Positions 1-7,754 of a stretch of 39,292 nucleotides of DNA are shown piece by piece (positions within the stretch are counted from its first letter, which is position 1; every line of letters begins with the position of its first letter). Source of the DNA: an uncultured Planctomycetaceae bacterium (GTDB lineage: Bacteria > Planctomycetota > Planctomycetia > Planctomycetales > Planctomycetaceae). The stretch spans positions 1-39,292 of the forward strand of contig CAIOTJ010000501.1 in NCBI GenBank assembly GCA_903861195.1, read 5' to 3'. The notes below the pieces were generated by a model. It searched no databases and was not told where the DNA came from. It saw only the letters and a list, made by a program, of their open reading frames with translations. The position numbers and the translations under genes were made by a program.

Positions 1-1
1 C

Positions 2-910
2 GCCCGCAGTGGAGCCGCGGCCTGCAGCAAGTGCCATCGGGTGAAGGGCCAGGGTGCCGACATCGGTCCAGAATTGAGCCAGATTGGCCGCAAGTACGAG
101 AAAAAAGCACTGCTAGAAACCATCATGAACCCCAGTGCTGGCATCGCTCCTGAGTACTACCCTTATGTGGTGGAAACAGACGTCGGCAAGGTGTTCGCCG
201 GGTTCCTCAAGGAAGCCAATGACCAGCATGTGCTGCTCAGGAGCATCGAGGGAAACCTGATTGACCTGCCCCGCGCGAAGGTGGTCGAGCTGGTCAAGCA
301 GGAAAAGTCGTTGATGCCCGAACTCGTGCTGCAGAGCGTCACCGCACAAGACGCGGCCGACCTGCTGGCCTATCTGGCCAACCTGCAGGAGTCGATTGTG
401 CCCGCAACATCATTCCAGGTGCTGGGCCCATTCCCCAATGTGCGGCCCGAGCAACGCGGCCAGGACTTTGGACCCGAAGCAAATTCCTCCGCTCCCGATT
501 TCAATGCCAGGCACGCCACGTTTGGCATGAAGCAGATCGCCTGGCGGCGGGTCGACGCCAAGGTGGGGACTGCGGGGGTTCCGCAACTGGATATCCGACA
601 GTTGTCGGGAGCGGTGCAGATGCCCGCAGACAATGTGTTGTACTATTTCGCGGTTGTAGCGGAGTCGGCATCAGCCCAGTCTGCGACGCTTCATATTGGC
701 TCGGACGACGGTGTTCAGGTTTGGGTGAATGGCAACAAGCTGCACGACAACAAGGTCACTCGAGCCCTCGCGCCGGCCCAGGACAAAGTGCCGGTCGAAC
801 TCAAGCAGGGACGCAACCTGATCCTGCTGAAGGTTGATCAGGGAAATGGAGATGGCGGCGTGATCATGGCCGTTGAAGCGAAGGCCAACCTTACCCTTTC
901 GGCACCGTGA
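2..910 (+). CDS. PVC-type cytochrome c C-terminal part with carbohydrate-binding-like domain (5' partial)
   Basis: The reading frame is open to the first base of the window, so the true start lies upstream. The visible part opens with a c-type heme attachment motif, CSKCH, encoded at 23-37, followed by a GADIGPELSQIG stretch and then NPSAGIAPEY. This is the pattern of the heme-binding domain found in very large planctomycete and verrucomicrobial secreted proteins. After about residue 140 comes a second, beta-rich module with GSDDGVQVWVNG and a late LKQGRNLILLKV, which resembles sugar-binding or PA14-like sandwich modules seen in the same families. The full protein is therefore probably periplasmic or surface exposed and involved in electron transfer linked to sugar or glycan oxidation; that role is inference. 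The stop codon overlaps the GTG start of the next gene by 4 bp, which suggests translational coupling. Confidence 0.85.
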   Translation, partial: ARSGAAACSKCHRVKGQGADIGPELSQIGRKYEKKALLETIMNPSAGIAPEYYPYVVETDVGKVFAGFLKEANDQHVLLRSIEGNLIDLPRAKVVELVKQEKSLMPELVLQSVTAQDAADLLAYLANLQESIVPATSFQVLGPFPNVRPEQRGQDFGPEANSSAPDFNARHATFGMKQIAWRRVDAKVGTAGVPQLDIRQLSGAVQMPADNVLYYFAVVAESASAQSATLHIGSDDGVQVWVNGNKLHDNKVTRALAPAQDKVPVELKQGRNLILLKVDQGNGDGGVIMAVEAKANLTLSAP

Positions 911-1989
911 GCAGACTGGCGAAAGAGACGGTTGGAGACGTTGCGAAGCCGGCAGTCAACCGGCGGCCCCCATGGTCTGCGAAGCGCCGTCAATGGTGGT
1001 GGCTTCTCCTGGGTCCTTGTTGGCTGCTGTATGTCCCATTGTGGTGTGCCTGGGCTCTCGGGCAGATCTACCGGGACCAATACGCCGCGTGGGAGCGTTT
1101 CTTTCATCTTCCTGCACCTGGTGTCGTAGCCGCCGGACTCTTGCTGCTGGGCCTGTGCGCCGTGTCCCGGCACAGGCGACTCGGCCTCGTCGCAGGCTTG
1201 TTTCTCATCTGGCCTCTGACCATCGTCCTGGCTTACGACAACCATTGGCTGAGTCCCCGAATTCCTGTTTCGGATTCCCATCCAACGAATCCGTTACGTC
1301 TGCTCGACTGGAATGTCTGGCATGGTATGGGAGGGTGGGACAATGTGCTGGAGACACTGGACCGCGAGCGTCCCGACATCCTGGTCCTCGCGGAGTACAC
1401 ACCGAGTGATCCCGTTCATGACCAGCATCACCTCGAGAGCCTGAACACCCTGTTGCTCAGTTGGGGCTGGGAAGTAGCCCACACCTTTGCCAGTGGCAGC
1501 ATGTTGATTGCCTCGCGCTTTCCATTGCTGCACATCGAGCGACCGCAGCTCCCAAGTTCGGACTGCGTGCTGGTGGATTTTGAGAATGACTCCGGGGAGC
1601 CACTCCGTGTGCTGGCACTCGATCTTCCCTCCGGACTGCGAGCCCATCGGGACCCGCTGCTGCGAAAGGTCAAGGCCTTGATCACCAACACACAACCGGA
1701 TCTGGTGGTGGGAGACTTCAACGCCATCCGCCAGGCGACTCAACTGCAGCCCCTCCCGGAGGGCTACCGACACGCCTACGATGCCGCAGGTTCGGGATGG
1801 TCCTACACCTGGCCCGTTCCGGTGCCTGTTCTGGCGATCGACCAGTGCGTGATTGGTCGGCGAATCGAACCCATCGATTACACTCTGGGGACGGGGGCCA
1901 GCGATCACCGCTGGCAGCGGTTTGATTTTCGGCTGATTCGGTCCAAGCAGATTTCCTCCGCCCGATTCTTCCACGCCGATGACGACTGA
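907..1989 (+). CDS. Membrane-anchored endonuclease/exonuclease/phosphatase family protein
   Basis: A 360-residue protein starting at a GTG that overlaps the previous stop (GTGA). The N-terminal 110 residues hold three hydrophobic segments (about 32-53, 72-86, 93-110), a membrane anchor common in bacterial EEP-fold proteins. The catalytic domain follows: N136 in LDWNVWHG, E163 in LAEYTP, D270 and N272 in VVGDFNAI, D312, and the terminal D333-H334 in ASDHRW. These are the usual metal and catalytic residues of the DNase I/sphingomyelinase/inositol phosphatase fold, all present. The anchor orientation would put the enzyme on the outer face of the membrane, where a phosphodiester or phospholipid substrate is more likely than chromosomal DNA; the substrate cannot be read from sequence. 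It overlaps the next gene by 11 bp. Confidence 0.88.
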   Translation: MSRLAKETVGDVAKPAVNRRPPWSAKRRQWWWLLLGPCWLLYVPLWCAWALGQIYRDQYAAWERFFHLPAPGVVAAGLLLLGLCAVSRHRRLGLVAGLFLIWPLTIVLAYDNHWLSPRIPVSDSHPTNPLRLLDWNVWHGMGGWDNVLETLDRERPDILVLAEYTPSDPVHDQHHLESLNTLLLSWGWEVAHTFASGSMLIASRFPLLHIERPQLPSSDCVLVDFENDSGEPLRVLALDLPSGLRAHRDPLLRKVKALITNTQPDLVVGDFNAIRQATQLQPLPEGYRHAYDAAGSGWSYTWPVPVPVLAIDQCVIGRRIEPIDYTLGTGASDHRWQRFDFRLIRSKQISSARFFHADDD

Positions 1990-2437
1990 ACCCAAGTCCC
2001 ACCCAGACCCTGCGATCGCCACCGCTCGCCTCGCTCCCTCAATCCTGGTGCTGGAGCGTGCGCCGCGACTCGAAAACGTACTGAAACAGACTCTGGGCGA
2101 TTCCAGCCGACTGATCCGTCCCTGCCGTTCTTCGGGCGATTTGATCGCCCTTGCTGAGCGGATGCCCGCGAGTGTCTGCGTATTGGACTGGTCGGGGTGG
2201 CCGATGGAACTGCTCGGTCTTCTCGACCGGCTCCAGCTGGCCCATTGTGGAGCCCAACCGATCGTGATCGCCACGAGTGAACTCGACCCGCTGGAGTGGG
2301 CCGCCCGTGAGGCTGGCGCCATGGGCTTCTTCGCCCCGCCACTCTCAGAGAACGAGTTGGTCTCCCTGTGTGGGCGACTTCTCGGTTACCAGATCGGCCC
2401 CAACCTCAACGGAACCGCCACCCAAAAAGCAAAGTGA
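1979..2437 (+). CDS. Receiver-like protein, probably a pseudo-receiver
   Basis: A 152-residue protein with a CheY-like beta-alpha alternation: SILVLERAP as strand 1, SVCVLDWSG as strand 3 with D70 at the phosphoacceptor place, PIVIATS as strand 4 and GAMGFFAPPLS as strand 5. The acidic pair normally after strand 1 is reduced to E26 and the invariant lysine of the KP motif after strand 5 is replaced by alanine. It therefore probably cannot be phosphorylated in the normal way and may act as a protein-interaction module. There is no output domain. The start overlaps the end of the EEP-family gene by 11 bp, so the two are probably cotranslated. No kinase gene is nearby. Confidence 0.65.
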   Translation: MTTEPKSHPDPAIATARLAPSILVLERAPRLENVLKQTLGDSSRLIRPCRSSGDLIALAERMPASVCVLDWSGWPMELLGLLDRLQLAHCGAQPIVIATSELDPLEWAAREAGAMGFFAPPLSENELVSLCGRLLGYQIGPNLNGTATQKAK

Positions 2438-2581
2438 CCACCGACGGTTCTCCGTCAGTGGTCACCCAGCAGCTCAATTACGGGGTGCGACGCGACTCGC
2501 CAGCCGTACACGCTTAAGTTCTATCTGAAAGCCCGGAAGGGCCAGCCTACCTCGTTCCATGGGAGTGGTTGGCCAGGCCGC

Positions 2582-4129
2582 CTACAGGGTCGGACCGATC
2601 CCCCAGGGAGCGAACTCATCGTCGCCCACTCCCTGTGCCTCACTCTTGGTCTTCTCGCCGCTGGCAACCGCGATGATCTTCTCGAAGATTTGCCGACCGA
2701 CTTCTTCAACCGTCGCACCTTCGAGAATTACACCGGCGTTGATGTCCATGTCGTCGACCATCCGGTTGTACATCGGGGTATTGGTCGCGACCTTGATCGA
2801 CGGGACCGGTTTGCAGCCGAAGCAGCTTCCCCGTCCCGTCGTAAAGACCACCATGTTGGATCCGCCTGCCACGAGCCCAGTGACTGAGGTCGGGTCATAG
2901 CCGGGCGTGTCCATGATCAGGAAGCCCTTGGCCGTGATGGGCTCGGCATAATCGAACACTCCCCGCAAGGCGGTCGTCCCCCCCTTGGCGATCGCCCCGA
3001 GCGACTTCTCATAGATGGTGGTGAGGCCCCCCTTCTTGTTCCCCACGGAGGGATTGTTGTTGATCTCGGCACCAAACATGGCGGTGTACTTCTCCCACCA
3101 GCGGATCTTCTCGATCAGCTTCTCGCCCACGGCGCGAGAGATTGCCCGCCGCGTGAGGGTGTGCTCTCCACCGTAGATCTCGGTGGTCTCGGCAAGCACG
3201 CTCGCCGCCCCATGGGCCACCAGCAGATCGCTGGCATATCCGAGCGCCGGGTTGGCCGTGACACCGCTGTTTCCGTCGCTGCCGCCACAGTTGGTCCCAA
3301 GAATGATTTCCGAAACGGGAATGGGCGTCCGGGTGACCTTGTTGGCCTCCGGCAGCATTTCCTTGAGGATCGCCACCCCCCGATTGACGGTCTTGCGAAT
3401 CCCTCCTTCCTCCTGCATGTTCAGGATCAGCGGCAGCTTGCCGGGATCCTGCCCAGGGATCTGGATCTGGTGCAACCCCTCTTTTTCAGCAAGGAAACTG
3501 GCTTGACCCGTCTCACATCCCAGGCCCACAATCAAATAGGCCCCAATGTTCGCATGCTTGGCGAAGCCCGCCAGGGTGCGGTTCAGCTGGAGATGATCCG
3601 GCCCCCCATATTGCATCGCGCAGCCATGTTTGTGGACAATCGGAACAATTCCGTCGACGTTCGGGAAGCGGCCCAGGAGTTCGGGGGTGATCGCCTGAGA
3701 GATGAGCCGCGAAGTATATGCCGAGCAATTGACTGTTGAGATGACCCCAATGTAGTTGCGGGTGGCGGCCCGGCCATCGGCCCGGCGGTAACCCTGGAAG
3801 GTCCGACCGTGGATGGGCGTCGGATCGGGAGGAATCTCGGTGGCGTGGGCGTAATCGAGGCTCAGGGGGCCCGTCCCACAGTTGTGGGTATGGACCCAGT
3901 TGCCCGTCGCAATGTCGGTGGTCGCGAACCCAATCGTCTGTCCGAATTTCTTGATGGGGGCCCCCCGCGAAATGTCACGGGTTGCCACCTTGTGCCCCAG
4001 GTCGATCGGCTCGCGGATGGCTACGGACTGGCCCGCCGCGGCGAAGCTGGTCCCACTGGGACAGTTCCTGGCCGCCACGGCAATGTTGTCTTCGGAGTGC
4101 AGAACAATGAACGCGGGAGCGGCAGACAT
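2582..4129 (-). CDS. UxaA/GarD-family sugar-acid dehydratase (altronate or galactarate dehydratase-like)
   Basis: A 515-residue protein, the usual length for full altronate (UxaA) or galactarate (GarD) dehydratases. The first roughly 90 residues form the SAF domain (VAIREPIDLGHKVATRDI, NWVHTHNC). The catalytic domain shows TVNCSA, HKHGCA, LGCETGQ, TNCGGSDGNSG and TTGRGSCFGCKPVPSIK, with conserved cysteines that in this family bind iron. These enzymes dehydrate aldonic or aldaric acids to 2-keto-3-deoxy acids in hexuronate or galactarate degradation. Which acid is used cannot be decided here and no kinase or aldolase of the pathway is next to it. I chose ATG 4129 over an upstream in-frame TTG at 4159 because homology starts just after it; neither has a clear Shine-Dalgarno. 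It is divergent from the metB-like gene. Confidence 0.88.
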   Translation of the reverse strand: MSAAPAFIVLHSEDNIAVAARNCPSGTSFAAAGQSVAIREPIDLGHKVATRDISRGAPIKKFGQTIGFATTDIATGNWVHTHNCGTGPLSLDYAHATEIPPDPTPIHGRTFQGYRRADGRAATRNYIGVISTVNCSAYTSRLISQAITPELLGRFPNVDGIVPIVHKHGCAMQYGGPDHLQLNRTLAGFAKHANIGAYLIVGLGCETGQASFLAEKEGLHQIQIPGQDPGKLPLILNMQEEGGIRKTVNRGVAILKEMLPEANKVTRTPIPVSEIILGTNCGGSDGNSGVTANPALGYASDLLVAHGAASVLAETTEIYGGEHTLTRRAISRAVGEKLIEKIRWWEKYTAMFGAEINNNPSVGNKKGGLTTIYEKSLGAIAKGGTTALRGVFDYAEPITAKGFLIMDTPGYDPTSVTGLVAGGSNMVVFTTGRGSCFGCKPVPSIKVATNTPMYNRMVDDMDINAGVILEGATVEEVGRQIFEKIIAVASGEKTKSEAQGVGDDEFAPWGIGPTL

Positions 4130-4527
4130 GTTTGAAGTGGGGTGGGACGGACGAGGCAATGAAAGGGAACCCGGGGAGGAACTGCGGAGTTGGGCTCTCC
4201 GCCCCCTTAGGCGCCGAGGGTAACACGCTGGACGTCAGCCCTGCAATCACCCTTGGATCTGGCATCGCCGCTGGGCCAGACTACGGAATGCGACTCGGGC
4301 CAGAGCGACACCCGACCGGTCCCGATCCAAACCGACCGCCCGAACTTGCAGCCAAACCCGGAATTGCTCATTCTGCATAAAACGGGTGTGCAGCCCAGAC
4401 CGTTCTCCGCGGTTCGTTTTCTGCGACCTACCCGAGACTTCGTTCGACAGCGGAATCCCGGGCAAGTTCACTTTCGCCGCCCCGGGCATTGCGTCACAAC
4501 ACTTGGCAACTCCAGGCATTCCCTTCC
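4130..4527. other. 398-bp divergent intergenic region
   Basis: Lies between the divergent starts of the dehydratase and the metB-like gene, so both promoters should be here. I found no convincing -35/-10 pair with normal spacing, no small gene with protein-like composition, and no recognisable SAM or other riboswitch in front of the sulfur-metabolism gene. Confidence 0.5.
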
Positions 4528-5697
4528 ATGGCTCACGATTATTCGCAGCAGCGTTTCGAAACCCGGTGTGTCCACGTCGGTGTCGACAAGGACGATTCGT
4601 ACAACAGTTGCATCACACCGATCTATCCGACATCGACTTTCCGCTTCGAATCGCTCGGCAAGACCAAGGGGTACGACTACACCCGCAGCGGCAATCCCAC
4701 CCGCCGGGCTCTGGAAGAGAGTCTGGCCTCGCTGGAAGGGGGCATCGACTGCCGGGCCACCTCGACGGGTATGTCGGCGATCACCGCCTGTATGCACCTC
4801 TTCAAACCGGGTGATCACATCATTGCCGGGCACGACATCTACGGCGGGACATTCCGGCTGTTCAACGTGCCATTCACGGAATATGGCCTGAAATTTTCGT
4901 TTGTGAACATGCAGGATCCCGGCACTGTGCGGCGGGCGCTGACCCCTCAGACCAAAGGCCTGTGGCTGGAAACTCCCAGTAACCCCCTGCTGAACCTCGT
5001 CGATCTGGAGGCGCTCGCCACCATCGCCCGCGAGGCGGGGGCCATCTCGATCGCCGACAACACCTTCATGTCTCCCTATTTTCAGCGTCCCTTCGAACAG
5101 GGGGTCGACATTGTCATGCACTCGACCACAAAATATTTGAATGGGCACTCCGACGTGGTCGGAGGGGCGGTCATAACCCGCCATCAAGCCCATGCCGAGC
5201 GGATCGGATATATCGTGAATGCTCTGGGACTGGCCTGTTCCCCGTTCGACGCCTGGCTGGTTCTGCGGGGGGTGAAGACTCTGGGTCCCCGCATGGAAGT
5301 CCACCAACGAAACGCACTGGCGGTCGCCCAGGCCCTGCGGACCCACCCCTCCGTCGATCGGGTCTATTATCCCGGCCTGCCCGACCATCCCCACCATGCC
5401 CTGGCAAAGAAACAGATGAAGGGGTTTGGAGGGATGCTGAGCTTTGACGTCAAGGGGGGGGGGGCCCAGGCGGAGAAGGTGATGACCACGACTCGCCTCT
5501 ACGCGATGGCCGAGTCCCTGGGGGGCATTGAATCCCTGATCGAGCATCCCGAAACCATGAGCCATGCGTCGATGACGGCGGCGGCCCGCCAGGGAGCAGG
5601 AATCACCGACAAGACTCTGCGGGTCTCTGTTGGCATAGAACACGCCGATGATCTGATTGCCGATCTGCTGGGAGCGCTCGATGGTTCACGGGGCTAA
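4528..5697 (+). CDS. metB: Cystathionine gamma-synthase / Cys-Met metabolism PLP enzyme
   Basis: A 389-residue protein matching the trans-sulfuration PLP enzymes over its full length: TRCVHVG at the N-terminus, TPIYPTSTF, YDYTRSGNPTR, the SxGMSAI loop, ETPSNPLL, IADNTF and the PLP lysine K202 in HSTTKYLNGHSDVVGG. The family forms cystathionine from an activated homoserine and cysteine, or cleaves it, in the cytoplasm; gamma-synthase is most likely but gamma-lyase or O-acylhomoserine sulfhydrylase cannot be excluded. The ATG at 4528 is used because an upstream in-frame GTG (4489) adds residues without family similarity. A run of 11 G at 5454-5464 encodes K-G-G-G in a surface loop region and leaves the frame intact. 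Confidence 0.9.
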   Translation: MAHDYSQQRFETRCVHVGVDKDDSYNSCITPIYPTSTFRFESLGKTKGYDYTRSGNPTRRALEESLASLEGGIDCRATSTGMSAITACMHLFKPGDHIIAGHDIYGGTFRLFNVPFTEYGLKFSFVNMQDPGTVRRALTPQTKGLWLETPSNPLLNLVDLEALATIAREAGAISIADNTFMSPYFQRPFEQGVDIVMHSTTKYLNGHSDVVGGAVITRHQAHAERIGYIVNALGLACSPFDAWLVLRGVKTLGPRMEVHQRNALAVAQALRTHPSVDRVYYPGLPDHPHHALAKKQMKGFGGMLSFDVKGGGAQAEKVMTTTRLYAMAESLGGIESLIEHPETMSHASMTAAARQGAGITDKTLRVSVGIEHADDLIADLLGALDGSRG

Positions 5698-6103
5698 ACA
5701 CTCCAAACCGGGGCAAGAACCAACCTGAAGGCCACCTCGCTGTGTTGACTTCTGGAACCCGTCTCCTGGTCTCTGTCCCCGGATCAAGGGACGCCATCGG
5801 GGGATCTCAGTGCACCATTGCGAAGTGGCTTACGGACGGCAGGAGCCACTTGGAGCCACCGAATGGGCCCCCAGTCAGGTCGCAAACGGGAGGGGGCGGC
5901 GGTTTCCGCCGTCGAGATGCAAAAAGGCCGCCCCAGCCACTCGGAACGCCCCGTGCCACGAACCGACAGGTGTCAGGGGCTCTCGGCAGGTTGGTGGTTG
6001 AGGGAGGCTGACGGTTGGGGCAACCATGACATCCCCACAGGAAAGCTCGCAAAGAATTCACAGGCTCAAGTCTGGAATTTCTGATTTTTCAACCGGTTGG
6101 AAC
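5698..6103. other. Intergenic region with a short GC hairpin
   Basis: About 400 bp after the metB-like stop without a credible gene; short frames on both strands lack protein-like composition. It contains a small hairpin, CGGCGG at 5897-5902 with CCGCCG at 5906-5911 around a TTT loop, and a weaker GGTTG/CAACC pair near 6013-6025. Neither has a T-tract, so termination of metB here is only possible, not shown. Confidence 0.45.
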
Positions 6104-6133
6104 TTGATTCTCAGAATGAAGAGTGTTTAGGAT
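6104..6133 (+). promoter_or_regulatory. Candidate sigma70-type promoter of the cold-shock gene
   Basis: TTGATT at 6104-6109 and TAGGAT at 6128-6133 with an 18-bp spacer. Each hexamer matches four of six consensus positions. It would start transcription near 6140 and leave a leader of about 225 nt before the cold-shock ATG, as is usual for csp genes. The surrounding sequence is the most AT-rich part of this intergenic region. Confidence 0.4.
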
Positions 6134-6183
6134 GCCAAAAGTGAGCGTCTAAAGACTGTTGCGGCGGGGGGGCGGATCCCAAG

Positions 6184-6277
6184 CGTCAGACCCCAGGTTT
6201 CGAGGCAGTCGGGTGACGTGTCTGCGGCAAGTGCCGTGGACGTACCGCAAGGCTCGATGCGGCCACGACCTCGAAAC
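6184..6277 (+). ncRNA. Candidate structured leader RNA of the cold-shock mRNA (three-way junction)
   Basis: A perfect 9-bp stem, GTTTCGAGG at 6197-6205 with CCTCGAAAC at 6269-6277, encloses two hairpins. The first is 6218-6228 with 6233-6243 (11 pairs, four of them G-U, loop AAGT); the second is CCGCA 6245-6249 with TGCGG 6258-6262. Together they form a compact three-way junction. A competing or pseudoknotted hairpin, CGTCA 6184-6188 and CCC 6191-6193 with GGG 6211-6213 and TGACG 6214-6218, has the first strand of the closing stem in its loop. The pairing is read directly; a biological role in cold regulation is inference. Confidence 0.5.
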
Positions 6278-6308
6278 GTGGTGCTGAGGCGGCGGCGCGG
6301 GTCGGTGG

Positions 6309-6354
6309 TTCCGCACATGCCCCGGCCTCGTATTCGTTCGATGAATGTGCGGAG
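6309..6354 (+). promoter_or_regulatory. Hairpin sequestering the cold-shock Shine-Dalgarno
   Basis: CCGCACAT at 6311-6318 pairs perfectly with ATGTGCGG at 6345-6352, extended by T6310-A6353 and T6309-G6354 to 10 pairs around a 26-nt loop. The 3' strand contains the first four bases (GGAG) of the Shine-Dalgarno at 6351-6357, so the folded form should lower ribosome access. The 5' strand also matches TGCGG at 6258-6262 in the upstream junction, an alternative partner that could release the site. Confidence 0.55.
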
Positions 6355-6357
6355 GAG
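6351..6357 (+). promoter_or_regulatory. Strong Shine-Dalgarno of the cold-shock gene
   Basis: GGAGGAG ends 8 nt before ATG 6366. It is one of the best ribosome binding sites in the window and fixes the start of the cold-shock protein at 6366 rather than at the in-frame ATG 6345. Confidence 0.8.
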
Positions 6358-6365
6358 TCGTTTCA

Positions 6366-6578
6366 ATGCCGGTGGGTAAGATCAAGAAGCTTGTGCAGGA
6401 GAAGGGGTTCGGGTTCATCTCGCAGGCGCAGGGGGAAGACGTGTTCTTCCACCACACCGCAGTGGAGAACCGTGGCTACGAAGACCTGCAGGTTGGTCAG
6501 GATGTCGAATTCCAGATCGACAATTCTCCCAACCCGAAGGCCAAAGGCCCTCGGGCGAAGACCGTCAGCCCCCGCTGA
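6366..6578 (+). CDS. Cold-shock domain protein (CspA family)
   Basis: A 70-residue protein, the standard size for a single cold-shock domain. It shows both RNA-binding motifs: the RNP1 form KGFGFISQ and the RNP2 form VFFHHTAV, followed by the QDVEFQI strand. These small OB-fold proteins bind single-stranded RNA and DNA and act as RNA chaperones in the cytoplasm, often induced by cold or expressed in growth. The start is supported by a strong Shine-Dalgarno. The gene stands alone, between a candidate promoter at 6104-6133 and an intrinsic terminator at 6746-6783, so it is probably monocistronic with a long structured 5' leader and a 3' untranslated part of about 170-200 nt. Confidence 0.95.
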   Translation: MPVGKIKKLVQEKGFGFISQAQGEDVFFHHTAVENRGYEDLQVGQDVEFQIDNSPNPKAKGPRAKTVSPR

Positions 6579-6745
6579 CCCAGACCGGCCAGCTGCCCTG
6601 CGAGTCACCGAGTTGGTAGTCGCTGGTGAGTGAGACCGGACTCCGGAAGATCCCAGCTTTGGGAATAGATTCTTCCTGTCCGGGCCTGATTCCTTCCCGA
6701 GACGCTCCTTCCTGAAGATTCGCAGAACAGCAAAACCGTTCGAAG
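6579..6745 (+). other. Long 3' untranslated part of the cold-shock transcript
   Basis: No gene seen. The stretch separates the cold-shock stop from its terminator and carries several pyrimidine-rich TTCCT or TTCTTCC blocks between about 6670 and 6715. A 3'-UTR-derived small RNA ending at the terminator is possible, but nothing here proves it. Confidence 0.4.
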
Positions 6746-6783
6746 GGCAGTTCGTCACGCAACGTGATGGACTGCCTTTTTTT
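6746..6783 (+). terminator. Strong intrinsic terminator
   Basis: A 14-bp stem, GGCAGTTCGTCACG at 6746-6759 with CGTGATGGACTGCC at 6763-6776 (two G-U pairs), a CAA loop and seven T at 6777-6783. This is a textbook rho-independent terminator ending the cold-shock transcript. Confidence 0.88.
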
Positions 6784-7092
6784 ATTGCCCCGCGAGTCAT
6801 CGACACCGTCGGCTTCAGCGGCAAAACTCCAATTCCATCGAGACCACGCCCCCCCTCTCTCCTCCGATGCGTTCCCGACCCGCCTCCTTGACGGCCGGGT
6901 CACGCGTTCCGAGGCTCTCCGGCCGATCCATTTGACTCGGTCTTTACCCTCCGGGTGGAGTTGAGTTAACGTACACAGAGGTTCGTGGAAGTTTCGAGGA
7001 TCTTTGGGCATCGCCTAGGGAATCTCGGTCCAGGCTGTCTGCGCGGTGAACAAGGTGGTTCACCGATCGTTACCCAAGGAAGGATCCGGCGC
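6784..7092. other. Intergenic region without a gene
   Basis: About 310 bp between the cold-shock terminator and the lipoprotein gene. It should hold the lipoprotein promoter. A TTGACT at 6932-6937 has no -10 element at a usual distance, so I do not call a promoter. Confidence 0.45.
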
Positions 7093-7710
7093 ATGATTGT
7101 CCGACTCGGTTCATTATTTGGCCTGTTGCTGCTCGTCGTCACGCTGGGCTGTTCACAGCCTGCCGGAAACTCCTCCCAGGCGACGCGCCCGGCCGGGAGT
7201 GGTGGAGTTGGAGTGGTCGACCTCGACGCAGTCGCCAAGGCGATCGGCAAAGACTTGGCCATGTCCGCAGAGGCGGAACAAAAGGTGGCCCAGCTCAACC
7301 AGGAACTCGCTCAGCTTCAGGAGGCAATGAATCGCCACCTTGCCGGCAAGCGCGAGGAGCTGGGAGAGGACCTGTCCGATACACAAAAACGACAGCTGCT
7401 GCTCGCCAAGGCCAAACTCGAATCGACCTACCGGGATAAAAAGGCGATCGCCGAACGAAAATTCGCCCGCTACAAGCAGGAACTGATCGGCCAATTCCGC
7501 GAAGAGACCAAGCCGATTCTGCGTGAGGTCGCCGCCCGCCGGGGACTGAGTATTGTGGTACCCAAGAATGAAGCCCTGTTGCTGACGGTCGCCAGCGAAG
7601 TCGATCTTACCGACGATGTCGTGCTGGAAATCCGGAAGTTGCAGCCCGCATCGACTGGCGAACCCCCGGCCCGACTTGACACCATTCCTGAAACCGCCGC
7701 GAGGGACTGA
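7093..7710 (+). CDS. Skp/OmpH-like coiled-coil lipoprotein
   Basis: A 205-residue protein. The first 20 residues are a lipoprotein signal peptide (MIVRLGSLFGLLLL, then VVTLGC with the lipidated C20). A short beta strand VGVVDLDAVAKAIG follows, then a long charged coiled coil (about residues 55-140), and a C-terminal strand LSIVVPKNEALLLTV ending in a helix. This is the layout of the OmpH/Skp family, trimeric periplasmic chaperones that hold unfolded outer-membrane proteins. Here the lipid anchor would keep it at a membrane, unlike soluble E. coli Skp. ATG 7093 is preferred over upstream in-frame starts because it begins the signal peptide and has AAGGAAGGA upstream. A terminator follows at 7755. 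Confidence 0.8.
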   Translation: MIVRLGSLFGLLLLVVTLGCSQPAGNSSQATRPAGSGGVGVVDLDAVAKAIGKDLAMSAEAEQKVAQLNQELAQLQEAMNRHLAGKREELGEDLSDTQKRQLLLAKAKLESTYRDKKAIAERKFARYKQELIGQFREETKPILREVAARRGLSIVVPKNEALLLTVASEVDLTDDVVLEIRKLQPASTGEPPARLDTIPETAARD

Positions 7711-7754
7711 AGGAACAATACCGGGAGCAATTTTTTCAACCGCTGTCGACTTTC

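Noticed and set aside
4130-4527. Possible SAM riboswitch before the metB-like gene
   Set aside because: No conserved riboswitch core or terminator/antiterminator arrangement could be recognised.
4468-5643. 391-residue minus-strand frame opposite the metB-like gene
   Set aside because: Long only because of GC-rich codon bias; the plus strand carries all PLP-enzyme motifs.
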